This document shows positions 53,204 through 64,000 of a DNA stretch of 64,000 nt, piece after piece; the stretch's first letter is position 1, and each line of letters begins with the position of its first letter. Source of the stretch: Struthidea cinerea. Lineage: Eukaryota > Chordata > Aves > Passeriformes > Corcoracidae. The position numbers and the translations under genes are program-made. The notes under the pieces were generated by a model, which saw only the letters and a list, made by a program, of their open reading frames with translations, was not told the DNA's origin and ran no database searches. Where the stretch lies: NCBI GenBank assembly GCA_013397865.1, contig VZTI01005061.1, positions 3,602,902 through 3,666,901 of the forward strand, in the 5' to 3' direction.

Positions 53204-53649
53204 TACTGCAAATTATATGTATTCAGGGGTATAGGCACAGAGGTAGAAGATAAAATGGGCATTACCAGCTAGGTAGGAATGGTATGATACCACATCAGGT
53301 CTCCAAGCAAAAAGGCTGATCTTAGCAACTCATATATCTAGTGGTGAGAAGGGCTGATCTAGACATTTGTTCACAGCCCTTTCATCAACATATCCTCTCA
53401 GGTTAATGTATCATCCTGGAATGATTTTTCAATATTTATTTTCTTTTTCATTTTTTTGATAGCACTTTTACGGAGAGAAGACCTTGCAGCCTCTCTCAAG
53501 TCACCAAGGACACAGCGAAAGTCTCCTTAGCCCTGCACAAACCAGCACCCACAAACAAACAAAAGCAGCTTTCAGCAGTTGATGTAGATGTAGAATCACA
53601 CTTATCCGTGATTTTTCCTCAAAACTGACTAGTAAAGATCAGACAGATT

Positions 53650-53679
53650 ATCTTGAATTCATATATCTTGAATTCATAT
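53650..53679. repeat. Exact 15-bp tandem duplication
   Basis: The unit atcttgaattcatat occurs twice head to tail with no mismatch. Confidence 0.95.
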
Positions 53680-56221
53680 ACTTAATCATGAAGCAAAGAA
53701 CACAATTTCTAGTGGGGTCCAAATGGTATTGACTCGTCCGTCACTTTGTGTTGTCAGGCAGTGGTTAGACAGTTATTTAAATATTAATCTATTCCTCTAG
53801 CAATTCAGCTCCTAATTTTTACCTTAAAAATAGAAACAAAAGAATGCTTAGGATTCATAAGTTTGGCATTCCCATGAACCCAAGTCCACGTAAATCTGAG
53901 TGACACCATAGCATGAGTTAGTCTACTATGAAAATAATAACTGCACATGAGGTGTGACCAACAGAAATAGTCACCAGAAAAAACATCCATTTAACTCACT
54001 TTTGTAAAAGCAGTTGTTCCATCCTTAAATATATTGACCATCTCTACGTAAAAACTGATTCCATTCTACTGGCTTCAGCAGAGCTCTTCTAATCTACCTT
54101 AGCAAAACATCAACACACCTTTAACTACTGACCTATCCCTCCATGTGAGGGACCATACCTTTAACAACTATTGCATCAAAAATATTCCAGTTCTACTCTG
54201 TGTCAAACACAAAAAAGCATCTATTGAAAGAGAAATACTATGAAAAGAAGGATAGACAGGAAGCAATTCATCTAGTAAAACATGAGATCAACAGACTTTG
54301 AACACAAATAATGCATCACTAGAGACCTGCAGATTATCTACCCACATCCTAATGAAACAGCAGAGTATTTTTAAAATAGAATATGTGTGCGTGTGCATGT
54401 ATGTTTGCATATGCACTGCCTTTGTGAAATCTCATTCACAAAGTAATTATCTGTAGAAGAAAAATGATCTTGTGAGACCAGTCTGCCCATGCATAGCTAA
54501 CAAATTTCAGACACTATTATAAAATTGCGACATATAAGTATCATGAGTTAGCCCAGCACGAAGCTTATCTTCTACTGAGATTCTAAATAGCTAAGGCCAG
54601 CACGACCTGCTCAGTGCTCTCAGTAGTAGAAAAAAATCAACACAAAACTCCTCTCCACACACGCACAAAAAATAAACAAAACAAAAAACCAAAAACAACC
54701 CAGAAAAACCAAAGCCACAAAAAAAAAAAATCATAGCAGAAATCCTTGCTGACACTGATGGAGAGAGTGCCTAAATATCTTTGCTGCTGTAGTTTAACAC
54801 CTTATCAGATCCAGCTGCAATCTCCATTTCATGCATGGAGGTTAACATAAGGGAATCGGTGCTGGCCGTTCCATTGTTACATTTCAGTCTGGCATCTTAT
54901 GTCTAATGCCTGGGGAAGTCATGTTTGTGCTGTGACTATGAACTGTGACACCTGAGGGATCTTGTTTCTCCTTTTCCCATCCTAGTATAGATGGTAACTT
55001 CCCAAGAAAACAGGCGAGGCGAGTGCATGACTTTTTGTTTTGGAGACTGAGCCTGTTTCCCACTTGATGTGGTCCAGTAACAGCACAACAGAACCATTCT
55101 GTTGCCGAAACATATATTTTACATTCATAACCAGAGATACAGCATTTGCAGATTGTCACTTCTCATCACGCTGGCACTAGAGACCGCACAGCTCTTACAA
55201 GGCACTTTATGCTTTGCAGGATCAGAACCTAAGTGCTCATAGCTCAGTCCATCCAATGCAGTTGACCAAAACTTCACTCACAAAACAACTCATAGACACG
55301 GGGTCAAAGTCTAAGATAGGAGAAGACGACAGTTCAAAACAGGAATTCTCTGTTTGGGGATGGACCTTACCTTACAGTTCTCATGTCTTCTGATTTTAGT
55401 AAGATGCTACATACTAATTTCTAATATCTTACTTTACAGGTTTACTTCAGAACATTTTGACAAGATGCTTTAGTTGTTAGTAATGAGAGAACAATTTTTG
55501 TGCACCATGGCAGCTGGAAAATGAAAGCCCTATCAGGATATTAACAGTGTGTGTCTAGACTCATATATAAATGCGCATATTGAGAAAAAAATTTACCTTG
55601 CATTAGGGATTACTATACATTCTGCCTGCCCCCCATGCTTTACAGTCAAAGAGGAAAGAAAAGTAATTTAAGTCAGTCAAACCCAGGAACAGAATACAGC
55701 ACAGTTCCTAATTTCTCATTAACGGTGTGTCAGACAAACTGATTTATCAGGAAATCTGCCTTCCTGCAAGCAGCATTGCAAGAGCACCTGTAGTTTTCTT
55801 TCTAATTAATTTAGCCATGGAACTCTGCTTCTGGTTCATCTCCAAAAAGGAGGAAAAAAAAAAAGAGTAATCTATGATTGCATTGCAATACCTATTAAAA
55901 GATTATTGCATTCTCAGAGGAAACATGAGGAAGTAACCAGAGGAGAGTTTGTTGGTGTCCTTTGCCAGACAGATGACTATGGCTCTTGTGATGTGCAAAA
56001 CAATGGCATTTGGATCATTGCAAGCAAAAAAATGTGATGTTCCTGCAAAGGAAGGCTTACCAGAACCTGACTGAATTCTTCTGTAAACTTCCAGGCTCAC
56101 TTCGTTTGCAAAGACCCCATCTTCCTCCCTGTACAGGCAGAGGCCCTCAGAAGTGTCACACACTTCAAGGCACTGGATGGGGTTTTGGAGATCTTCCATC
56201 ATCACTGAGAGCTAACTGCTC
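53680..56221. other. Non-coding stretch, no gene recognised
   Basis: No gene recognised. An A/C-rich tract (54651-54731) ends in a run of about 12 A, and a TG-rich purine/pyrimidine stretch lies at about 54385-54415. Frames up to 100 codons are considered spurious. Confidence 0.6.
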
Positions 56222-56259
56222 ATTCCCTGAGACATCATGGTTTTGATGTCTCAGGGGAT
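56222..56259. repeat. Hairpin-forming inverted repeat
   Basis: Arms ccctgagacatca (56225-56237) and tgatgtctcaggg (56244-56256) are perfect complements across a 6-nt loop. One G-T pair and two more pairs extend the stem to 16 bp. It is too short for a typical pre-miRNA, and no transcript boundary is visible. Confidence 0.85.
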
Positions 56260-58217
56260 ACATTTAGATTTACATTTAGAATTGAGGGAATATTTATGGG
56301 GTATTTTGGAGAAACTCAGAACAGAAGTGGGATGCATATACCAGAAGTGTGAATATGAAGAGCTAAGCAGAAAACTGGATTTCTGACCTGTTCTTGAATC
56401 TGCCACCAATCTGTAGCAAAACCTAGAGTAATGCACTTTCTGCCCCGGCTTCAGTTCCCTCTCAGGGGAGTAAAGATCACGACTCTGTGTTTACCCATCC
56501 TTTTCTGTCTCTCTAAGAGGGAAGCTGAAATAAGCTGGAAAGAATTCAGACAGTCAGTTAAGCCAGCAGGGGTTTAGCCTCCAAGTGGGTCACGACACCA
56601 ATTGGTAGGTGACAGTAACATTTTCGGCTGCTGGGGCAGTCAAAAAGGAATGCATGAATACAGGCATCCAGGTCAGGAGATGCTCTCTCACACTCAGGAA
56701 ACTGCTGAAATGAAAGTGTTCTTAATTCTCCCCATTTTCCATTGCAGTTCTACTAGGTTTTTGTTTCCACATGAAGGTTTTTCTTCCCCTCTCTCAAGAT
56801 TGTATTATTTTGGAGGGAAGTACTGTGAAAGTAAGTTCCTCTTGAGCATGTACAGAATGGAAATTAGTCATTAATCAACTGAATCCCCACAGAACCACTA
56901 ACTTAATGCAGTAAAATGAATGATGGAAGGAAAAATAAATGCATCTGAATTAAACAAAGCAGAAATATTATATCAACAAAAACACAACACACAGAGGCTA
57001 TTCTTGTAAGGGAGGGAGTTGAGGAGTCCTTTTTAGATTTATTATTTGGATTATTAATACTGATGGGTTGGGGAGAAGCAGGGAGAAAATCAGTCTTCCA
57101 TCCTGTGGTGCAGAAACCAGGTAACACACAATCTAGAATTAAGTGATGCAGGTGCTGCTGTGTCTGGACTGAAGTTGTAGCAAAGAGCAATTTTAATATT
57201 TTTTTTAACTTTTCTTACCTAAATAGGAATCTCTGCAGAAGTTTACCATTCCAAAAAGACATTGTGCACCTTTGAGATCTGGAAGATGGATTCTTTTAGA
57301 AGGAAACACATCCTAACATTTCTCTGTACAAATCTAACCTGCTCAGTCAAGGTAGGAGAGGGACAGAAAGAAATACGCTCTTCAGTGAAGTTGCTCTGTA
57401 TCTTTCTCACTGAGAAAGCTTTTTCTTTAATGAAACTGGTCCCAAACAGGTCAAAATGATCAGATGCAACCTACCAGCTCCCAAACTAGAAGCCTCTCCA
57501 GACCCGGGGGTGTGAAAAAGGAAGCTCGTGCTCTTGAAAAATGAGAATCAGTACATGAAACTTGGCATGTCCTGCCTCTGGGGTACAAAGGCACTGTTCA
57601 GAGCCCAAAACCCCAGTCCATCACACCTGGTGCAGCAAAAGCTGGCAAAAGCTCCCTGCTTTCCCCCAGCCCCATCCTACTGGGAATGTCACATCCTCGG
57701 TGCATTATGAAAAGAAATAACTTCTAGCAGTATGAGAGCAGAAGAGGGAGTTGAGGACTGAACAACCTCAGGCCTTCAGTCAGGTCCTACTTACACTCTT
57801 TATGGCTTATAGTTTGGGCCCAGGAAAATTAGCCTCCAATTAAAGTGGGCTACTGTGAGCTTCATTAGCTGTAAACAATCCACCGTTCATTAAGGGACGA
57901 GAGACCAGGCTCACTAAAATCTCTCCTAGGAAGAAGTTATACTAAACCAACAACTGGATATTAAACCTATAAAATAGGTAGTACCAGAACATGGGAGGGA
58001 AAAATCAGAGCTACAGAGATGCAAATTCTCCCAACTTTTATTTAAAATGTAGCTTGCAGCTCATAAAAATTTTGGCCACTGATGAGAGAGCAGATTAGGA
58101 TTTCAAAAAGCACTTTAAAAGTTGGGATCAAATACTATTTCTGACTAGACTTGCACACAGCCTTTCAGATGTAACTGCTTGGTGAAGGACGGAACATTTT
58201 GGACATCCTTGCATGTA
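56260..58217. other. Non-coding stretch, no gene recognised
   Basis: No gene or named repeat. The part at 57800-57905 carries several homeodomain-like and forkhead-like motifs (see findings). The short frames are not protein-like. Confidence 0.55.
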
Positions 58218-58223
58218 CATTTT
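58218..58223. repeat. Target-site duplication, left copy
   Basis: cattttimmediately precedes the TG terminus of the LTR and is repeated exactly at 58600-58605. Read as the 6-mer catttt; a 6-bp duplication is typical of ERVK/alpharetrovirus-like integration. Confidence 0.8.
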
Positions 58224-58293
58224 TGTCGCTGTGAGCGGCACTGACGGAAAGGAATGGCTTAACTAAGTTCAGAAGGGAAAGCAGTTCTGAATC

Positions 58294-58299
58294 TTTATT
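58294..58299 (-). promoter_or_regulatory. LTR polyadenylation signal AATAAA
   Basis: Perfect AATAAA on the minus strand, about 15 bp past the TATA box. It could end or process antisense transcripts. Confidence 0.6.
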
Positions 58300-58314
58300 A
58301 ATTAATTAATTCAT

Positions 58315-58324
58315 CTTTTATAAC
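58315..58324 (-). promoter_or_regulatory. LTR TATA box
   Basis: Minus-strand gttataaaag is a good TATA match at the expected place upstream of the R/U5 region. The copy may keep promoter potential on the minus strand. Confidence 0.55.
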
Positions 58325-58519
58325 AGGGTTCGCAAAGAGTGTGTTGAATGGCATAAGACAATTGGGTGCTCGGCCATCCACCCCTTGAGGGGATTGGTCA
58401 AGCTCTAAGACACTTATTCCAAAATATCAGAAAGCTAGAGCCATAACAATCTTGCATAACAAACCCAGGTGCAAGACAAAGAGTTAGTTTACAAAAACCC
58501 ATAGCAGTGTTTTCATAGC

Positions 58520-58549
58520 TTCTGTGAGAACTGCAAAGTTCTCACAGAA
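58520..58549. repeat. Perfect 13-bp hairpin inside the LTR
   Basis: Arms ttctgtgagaact (58520-58532) and agttctcacagaa (58537-58549) flank a 4-nt loop, gcaa. After a one-base bulge, agc/gct adds three pairs. It lies in the presumed U3, near the LTR 5' end on the minus strand. Confidence 0.9.
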
Positions 58550-58599
58550 TGCTGCAGAAAGCTGAACAGTTTCTCTACCAAAGCTTTTCAGCATCCACA

Positions 58600-58605
58600 C
58601 ATTTT
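58600..58605. repeat. Target-site duplication, right copy
   Basis: catttt, identical to 58218-58223. Confidence 0.8.
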
Positions 58606-61189
58606 CCCTTTAGAACAGGTTCTTCTAAGTCCTTTATTTTGGTTATGTCTGAGATTTCCCACGTGCTCGCTTGATCATACAAACAATTCCGTTTGCTCTT
58701 TGCTGGCAGAGTTAAACAGATTGCCCCAAGAACGAGTCAACATGTAAGCAAATACGATTCAGACCAAAGAAACGCTGCTGTAAAGGGCAGCCCCTGCCCC
58801 TGTGCCAAGCAACAGGGAAATTGGCTCTAAGCCCTTTCTGACGCTTTATTGAAATGTGTTATTTTCTCTGCACAGAAGTACCCTCTGGTTTGCACAACTC
58901 AGCGCAGACTCGCGGCTCTGCGCACACGAGTTTTGGCTCATCAAAAGCAGCAAGCATGCCAGGAATCTGTTTGCCCTATGCAAACAGTGCTACCTTTTAT
59001 TGATTTCCTCAGTGCATGTTAACATAAATCTGACATTAACACGAGCTTATCCGCCACTCCTCTCATGGAGAGCACACTGATTTACAGGCTGTGTTAACGC
59101 AGGTTGTGTTCAGACAAACAACTCCTGGTCCTCTCTGCACAGTGATGAGGCATCATTTGCCATTACCCATCAGATTCCTCAACTGAGCGCATCTTTTCTT
59201 TGATTTCTCTTTATTTTTGGAGGCTCCACCACACCACTGGTCTGTTTTATTGCATTCTGATGTAACACATTACTGCTATGCCAGGCAGGAGAAAGACTCG
59301 ATCTAATATTTTTCCCCCTAGGATCCCAGCAGGGGTGACTGCAAGGAATCATTCAGGAGACAAGTTGTCACTCCTTTAATTTATTAGATGTCATATAACT
59401 ATGTCAACCCTCATTTAGGTACTTTAAAAACAAGCTAATTTACAGTTCATTTGACATGTTTCCTCTCCAGTTAAAAACAGATCCCTCTTTTCTATTCTAC
59501 ATGATTACTTCAAACATTTTTAAACAAAATAATTTAATTGTCTTGAATAGAGGTGTTTTTGCAATTTTTAACAAGACCTCTCTTTTTAGCCTTTCCTTTC
59601 TGGCAGAAAAATATTCACTAGACTTACTAAGGTTTTGTGTATGTTTCTATTTCTTTAGTTTCTGAAACCAGGCTCGCACTAATCCCATTGTATGATCATG
59701 GGTGCTCTACATTTCTTCTTTAACAAGAAAAAAAGTCCACATCAAACCATTCTTTATCCCATCTGTTAAAATGTCTCATACATCATTTGCTTTCTCCGGC
59801 CCTGCTTTGTTCAAGGCAAAGCCTGGCCACCAGTGACACTCACACCCGATGTGTCAGAATGATAACACAAGGAAAATTCCACAGGAAAATAAGATGTACA
59901 AGAAACACCCCCACCCCGAAACACATGGGAGCACTGTACTCAAATTTTCAGTGTACTCCACATCCTGCCTCAATGCTGTGGCTTTGCCCCTGTGCTGGGT
60001 ACCTGTGTACCTTGGCAGCAGCTGTTTGTCCACAGAACCTGCCATTGACTACCTTTTTAATGTCATTTTAGGTATATAATAGCTATTCTCTGTTTATAGC
60101 TTTTTGTCCCAAGATTTTTTCTTCCTTCTATGAAAACTGTGAAGTGACTTTGACTATTTAGTTTTAAAAAATAATTTTCTGAATATAATCCAACAGAAAA
60201 TTAACAGCTATGAGAGCATTTAAAAAGAGCAGATGTAGAGGCAAGCACTGTTAGAAAAAGAAGTAACAAATTAGAAACCTGGAGAGTCACTGCTGATATT
60301 TTGACAAGTTGCCTCTTTAAAACCTATTAGATATAAACAGATTCACAGTAGTAATTAGGGAATTGGCAGTTGGGTACAAGAAAAGGGGAAGGAAAAGAGA
60401 AGGAGATATTAAAAATACTGAAATTGCAAAGCTCTTTGCCTCCATTAGGTTAAATGCTACAATTTAAGCACTCTGTATGTCAGCTCATGAAACTAAACTG
60501 ACAGAAGTCTCAGAAATACGGCTCTTTTTTCCCCTGCCTAGTGAGTAATAGCTAATAATCAGTCACAAAAGCAGAAAAATCCCCCTGCTTTGCAGAAAGG
60601 TAGAGTTGTGTTATTGGCTTCCACAAGGTGGCCTCTGCCAGTCACTTTACCCTGCAGTGACACCCCTGCACAGGCTCTGTGTCCTGAAGGCTCCGACTAA
60701 TTCCTCTCTTTCACCCCGAGCCCTTTTCCTCCCCTAAAAGGGCTGGGCAGCATACAAAAAAGTCTTTAGGATCATGAAAAGGCAAAATGACATTAAAAAA
60801 AAGTGTGGAAAAAGTATAGAAACACCCCTGATTTGTCTTGACAAACATTTCCCTAAGCTGTTCATGCTGGAAAAAGATGCCTCCTTTGTCTCTGCTGGCA
60901 GTACAAGCACCCACTGATCATATTCATCTGTTGAGGCTCTATCCTTACGGTGAGGTTTCACTCTGACTGTTTCTTGTACAAATTCATTGAAACTGAGTGA
61001 GCTCTCTTCACACACCACGGAGGAGCCTGCACAACAAAACAGTCCCCTACTTTTTTTGACGATTTCCATCTTAAGTGGAGCCGGTGTGGCCTTATCAAAC
61101 CTGAAATGCTGAAGTCAAGTGTCAGGCATTAACACAAATGTCAAGTGACTGCCAGCTTCTGGATGAAGAGATATTTCAATGATTGCAAG
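58606..61189. other. Non-coding stretch, no gene recognised
   Basis: No gene recognised. The part at 58830-59290 looks less AT-rich, has a small CpG group and an octamer-like motif (see findings). Short frames such as 59787-60079 and 60711-61069 are without family resemblance. Confidence 0.55.
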
Positions 61190-61295
61190 GCTGGCCTCAG
61201 ATTCAGAAAGCCTGGTTAAATCTCATCGTTCGTGCTCAGCTCCTGCGTGACCTTGAACAAGCTCTGAACTTCAGGTTCCTGGCAATTACAAAGTG
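61190..61295 (+). mobile_element. MIR SINE remnant
   Basis: The 5' half of MIR is visible: cagattcagaaagcctgg corresponds to gagtcagactgcctgg, followed by ttaaatctcatcgttcgtgctc for the tRNA-derived ttcaaatcccggctctgcc, then ctgcgtgaccttgaacaag for ctgtgtgaccttgggcaag, and aacttcaggttcct for the cctcagtttcct part with a small deletion. It is an old, highly diverged copy. The 77- and 145-codon plus-strand frames nearby partly cross it and are spurious. Confidence 0.6.
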
Positions 61296-64000
61296 TCTGA
61301 TTTTTCTTGACTCCTCCTCTGCGTCCTCTCCTCTCTTGGGCCTGTTTGTTTCTTCAGCACAGAAAGTACAGATTATTGTTTATAGCATTGCACACAGTGT
61401 GGTTCAGTTTCTGTAGCAATATTCAGTTTGACTGTAATAGAATAAATGAAAAAAAGAGGACCTATACAAAGAAAAATACTTCTAATTTAAGCCCAGGTTC
61501 TTTGCCTAAAAGTAACAGTTCACAAAACAAGGACACAAGTAGCTTTAAGTCCAAGGATGTAAAAAGTGTCCTATCTTTGATAGAAAGAGGCCTCAAATTC
61601 TTTTATTTGCAATATACAAATTTTACAAGGAAAATAAACAGGTACTGTGACTTACCCAGACAGAGAGAAAAGCCTGTCCTTAAAAGCAGGAATCTTCACA
61701 TTTCTATTTGTGCAGCTTCCACAATGAACTTCATAAAAGGTTGATACCAGTTTAAAATAGAGAGTTCTTTGTGCAAACTGCATGCTTTTTTCAAAGCACA
61801 AAATATCTTCCAGACAAAAACATGTTCTGCTGAAGTAAACAAACATGGATCAGAGAAAAGACAAACTTAAAAGAAGCCTCTGGGTTTCAGCAGATTGCAG
61901 CTTACAAGTGACCATGTATTTTCTCCCCCATGCGGTCTCTTTCTGGCCATCAATTGCTGCGCTTTCTTCTTTTAAACTCACGCCTCAAAAGCTTCAAATC
62001 TACTGTAGTATTTTTATACACTAACACTGAAGACTCCTTATGAAGTTGCTTTGTGTGCCTAAATTAATCTCTGGCATTCAAGGATGAATTTGGAGGCATC
62101 AATATTCCCTGCAGGTGGCTATTGTGGGGCAATTCAGAAAGGGGACAACGGCTGGTATTAGATTATAAATTGGGGTGCCAGAGCTGCAGTGAGGCTGAAG
62201 GACTGTCTACATGCACAGAATTCTGCCCTGGCCTTTATGGAATGAGTAGAAAAAGATAGAAGGCAGAGATACGAGCTACTGCACAGGACTGGCTAAGTCT
62301 AGAAATGTGATTCGACATTTTTGGATAGAGAAAGCTGTATCCCATGCCATCAGCATGCACGAGGACAGCAGAAATGTGACAGAAGGCATGAGGGCAAAGC
62401 AGAGGGCACATGCAATCCCCAAACAAGACAGCTTGAAGGAAAAATGGTAAAAATCTTATCAAAACAGAAAGCAAAGGTGTTAAGGCATAGTTTTCCTATC
62501 ACAAAGTCAACTTGAGAGAAAGGTAAAGAGGTAGGTTAGGATCAATTTCACATGGCCTCTGGTTTTGTTAACACCTTTCTCAGGATGATGGGAAAAGTTG
62601 TTTTCTGGAGATCATTCTTCTCTATCAGGGGAACCTGGATAAGCTGGCTAAATTCAGCCTGGCACGATGAATTCCTTGTCAAGCAAAGTCTGAAATGCTG
62701 TCACTGACTCCTTCCTCCAGTCTCAGTTTGGATTTTTCTGTGTTTCTCCTGTGTCTCTCCACAATTGCTCCACCAAACCTGAGCCACCTAACAGAGAACA
62801 GGCATTCCCAACCAGGCAAATATCCCAGAATAGTATGTATCCTCAGTACCTGCTACAGGAAACAAATTTCTCAAAACTGCCTTTCAGAAGGAGTTTTTAG
62901 AGAATCGTTTATTACAAGACGGACTTGAGAAAATTAAGCAGCTTCTGTTCTTCACTAGTTCATGTTCTAAACATTTTATTAGTCAACGTTTTCAGTTTTG
63001 TGAGAAAAGGGGGGTTAAATCAAGAATAACTACCCAAAACTTGTTCAAATCTGAATTAATAATAAAGGGAAATTCAGGGCTTTTTCAGTCCAGACTATCT
63101 TCTATTTCTTTTGTCACATTTTCAAAAGGAAGCAAAAGCAAACATTAAGATATCAATTCAGTTGTCTACACACTGGCAGATTTAGTGCTGCTGCAGACCC
63201 TGTGAGGTGCTCAGGCGAGACTACCAGGTATGTCACAGGATCTAGAGAGTAACAGACCCCTTCTGCAGTGTTTGAGGAGCCTGGTTATGCCTCTTTCTCT
63301 GTATTTATGCTCTGGCAACTGAATTGGTGCCGAATTATCATGGTTGCATGGAAAATAGCAAGGGCAAGAAGTGGCCTAACACATCCAAAACCTGATATGA
63401 GGTCTTAAAAGAAAAACCAAGGCAGTTTAAAACTTTTAATCTGATTTCTAAAACTGGCTGAAATGTGGTTCTGGAACAGTTAGGGATTTGTATGACTGAA
63501 AATCTCACTGATCTGGTCTCCAATCTCTGTTACATTCTTCATGAGAACCATTACGGACCTGCATAGCTCTTCACACAAACCTACACCCTCATCAGTGGAA
63601 ACAGGACTGGGGTCCTCTCCTTTATCAGCTCAATTTACTGTTGCTATCTGAATCCAAAGTTTAAAAAAAAAGAGACTGCTAGCAAAAACAAAAACAAATC
63701 AAAAAAGAGAAAATGAAAGAACATAGAAAAACAAAGATCTCATAAACTTTATGCCTTGAATAAAGATGAGTGCTTTTATATTACCACTTTACCTGAAGAT
63801 TTTATTCATATATTGGTAGACACAATGAAGAGCTATCCAGTGACTGAACCACTCCTGGGATTAGATCATAGATGTCAAAACACTTCATGAAAGATACCTG
63901 AACAGAAAGCCAATTTTGTGGGCTGCTTTACTAAAAAGTAAAAGTGTATTCAGAAGTGTCTAGAACAAAAAGCAACAGGAAGATATCTGGAACCCACTTA
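61296..64000. other. Non-coding stretch, no gene recognised
   Basis: No coding or RNA gene recognised. A donor-like ctgg|gtaagt lies on the minus strand near 61647, without a convincing partner acceptor or protein. An A-rich tract lies at about 63661-63715. No named repeat was found. Confidence 0.55.

Larger units (their letters stand above)
58224..58599 (-). mobile_element. ERVK-like solo LTR, antisense
   Basis: A 376-bp element bounded by TG at 58224 (tgtcgctgtgag) and CA at 58599 (gcatccaca), with identical 6-bp flanks (catttt). On the minus strand it runs from tgtggatgctgaaaagc through a TATA box (gttataaaag, 58315-58324), then an AATAAA signal (58294-58299), to a U5 end reading cgctcacagcgaca. 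A poly(A) signal close behind the TATA box, before a short R region, resembles the alpharetrovirus layout. No internal viral genes adjoin it, so it is a solo LTR. Intact ends, TATA, poly(A) signal and duplication suggest it is younger than the LTR at 410-984. The subfamily name is not assigned. Confidence 0.85.

Noticed and set aside
61307..61744. 145-codon frame, plus strand
   Set aside because: Lies just downstream of a MIR remnant and is Lys/Ser/Asn-rich without a family; most likely chance.
1..64000. tRNA, rRNA, CRISPR arrays, prokaryotic operons or phage
   Set aside because: No B-box-like tRNA sequence in a foldable context, no regularly spaced repeats, and repeat content is avian nuclear.

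Overview
This window reads as nuclear DNA from a bird, probably a passerine or another neoavian. The evidence is a 3'-truncated CR1 LINE with the usual CR1 tail, a solo LTR of a family I recognise from avian genomes, a second solo LTR with ERVK-like structure, two old MIR SINE remnants, general AT-richness with few CpGs, and many A- or T-rich simple tracts. The order-level placement is inference.

I find no convincing protein-coding gene, rRNA, tRNA, CRISPR array, operon or prokaryotic element. The longest open frames (up to 201 codons) are low-complexity translations, frames across repeats, or frames about as long as chance allows in 64 kb. None resembles a family I know. The window is best read as intergenic sequence, or the inside of a very large intron.

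Layout: 404-990 holds an antisense solo LTR with a probable target-site duplication. 991-6747 is mostly unique-looking sequence with a possible LINE/MIR-type tail near 5.8 kb. 6748-7200 holds an internally duplicated, GC-richer segment followed by a T/G-rich tract. 7201-20262 is unannotated apart from two splice-flanked pseudo-exon candidates on opposite strands (12128-12235 plus, 12726-12798 minus). 20263-21797 is a compact accessory block: a perfect (TAA)13 microsatellite, a GC-richer segment with a CpG cluster and a possible old CR1/L3-type fragment, then the CR1 copy. 21798-45100 is unique-looking sequence with one MIR and short microsatellites.

45115-46980 holds two diverged direct copies of a segment of about 230-240 bp, start to start 1.6 kb apart, with long poly-T tracts between them. 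52.9-53.7 kb has three short local duplications. 56222-56259 is a strong hairpin. 58218-58605 is a complete antisense ERVK-like solo LTR of 376 bp with TG/CA ends and a 6-bp target-site duplication. 61190-61295 is a second MIR.

No set of genes works together here. Any function would be non-coding: LTR-derived promoter or polyadenylation signals, or conserved enhancers, which one sequence alone cannot show.
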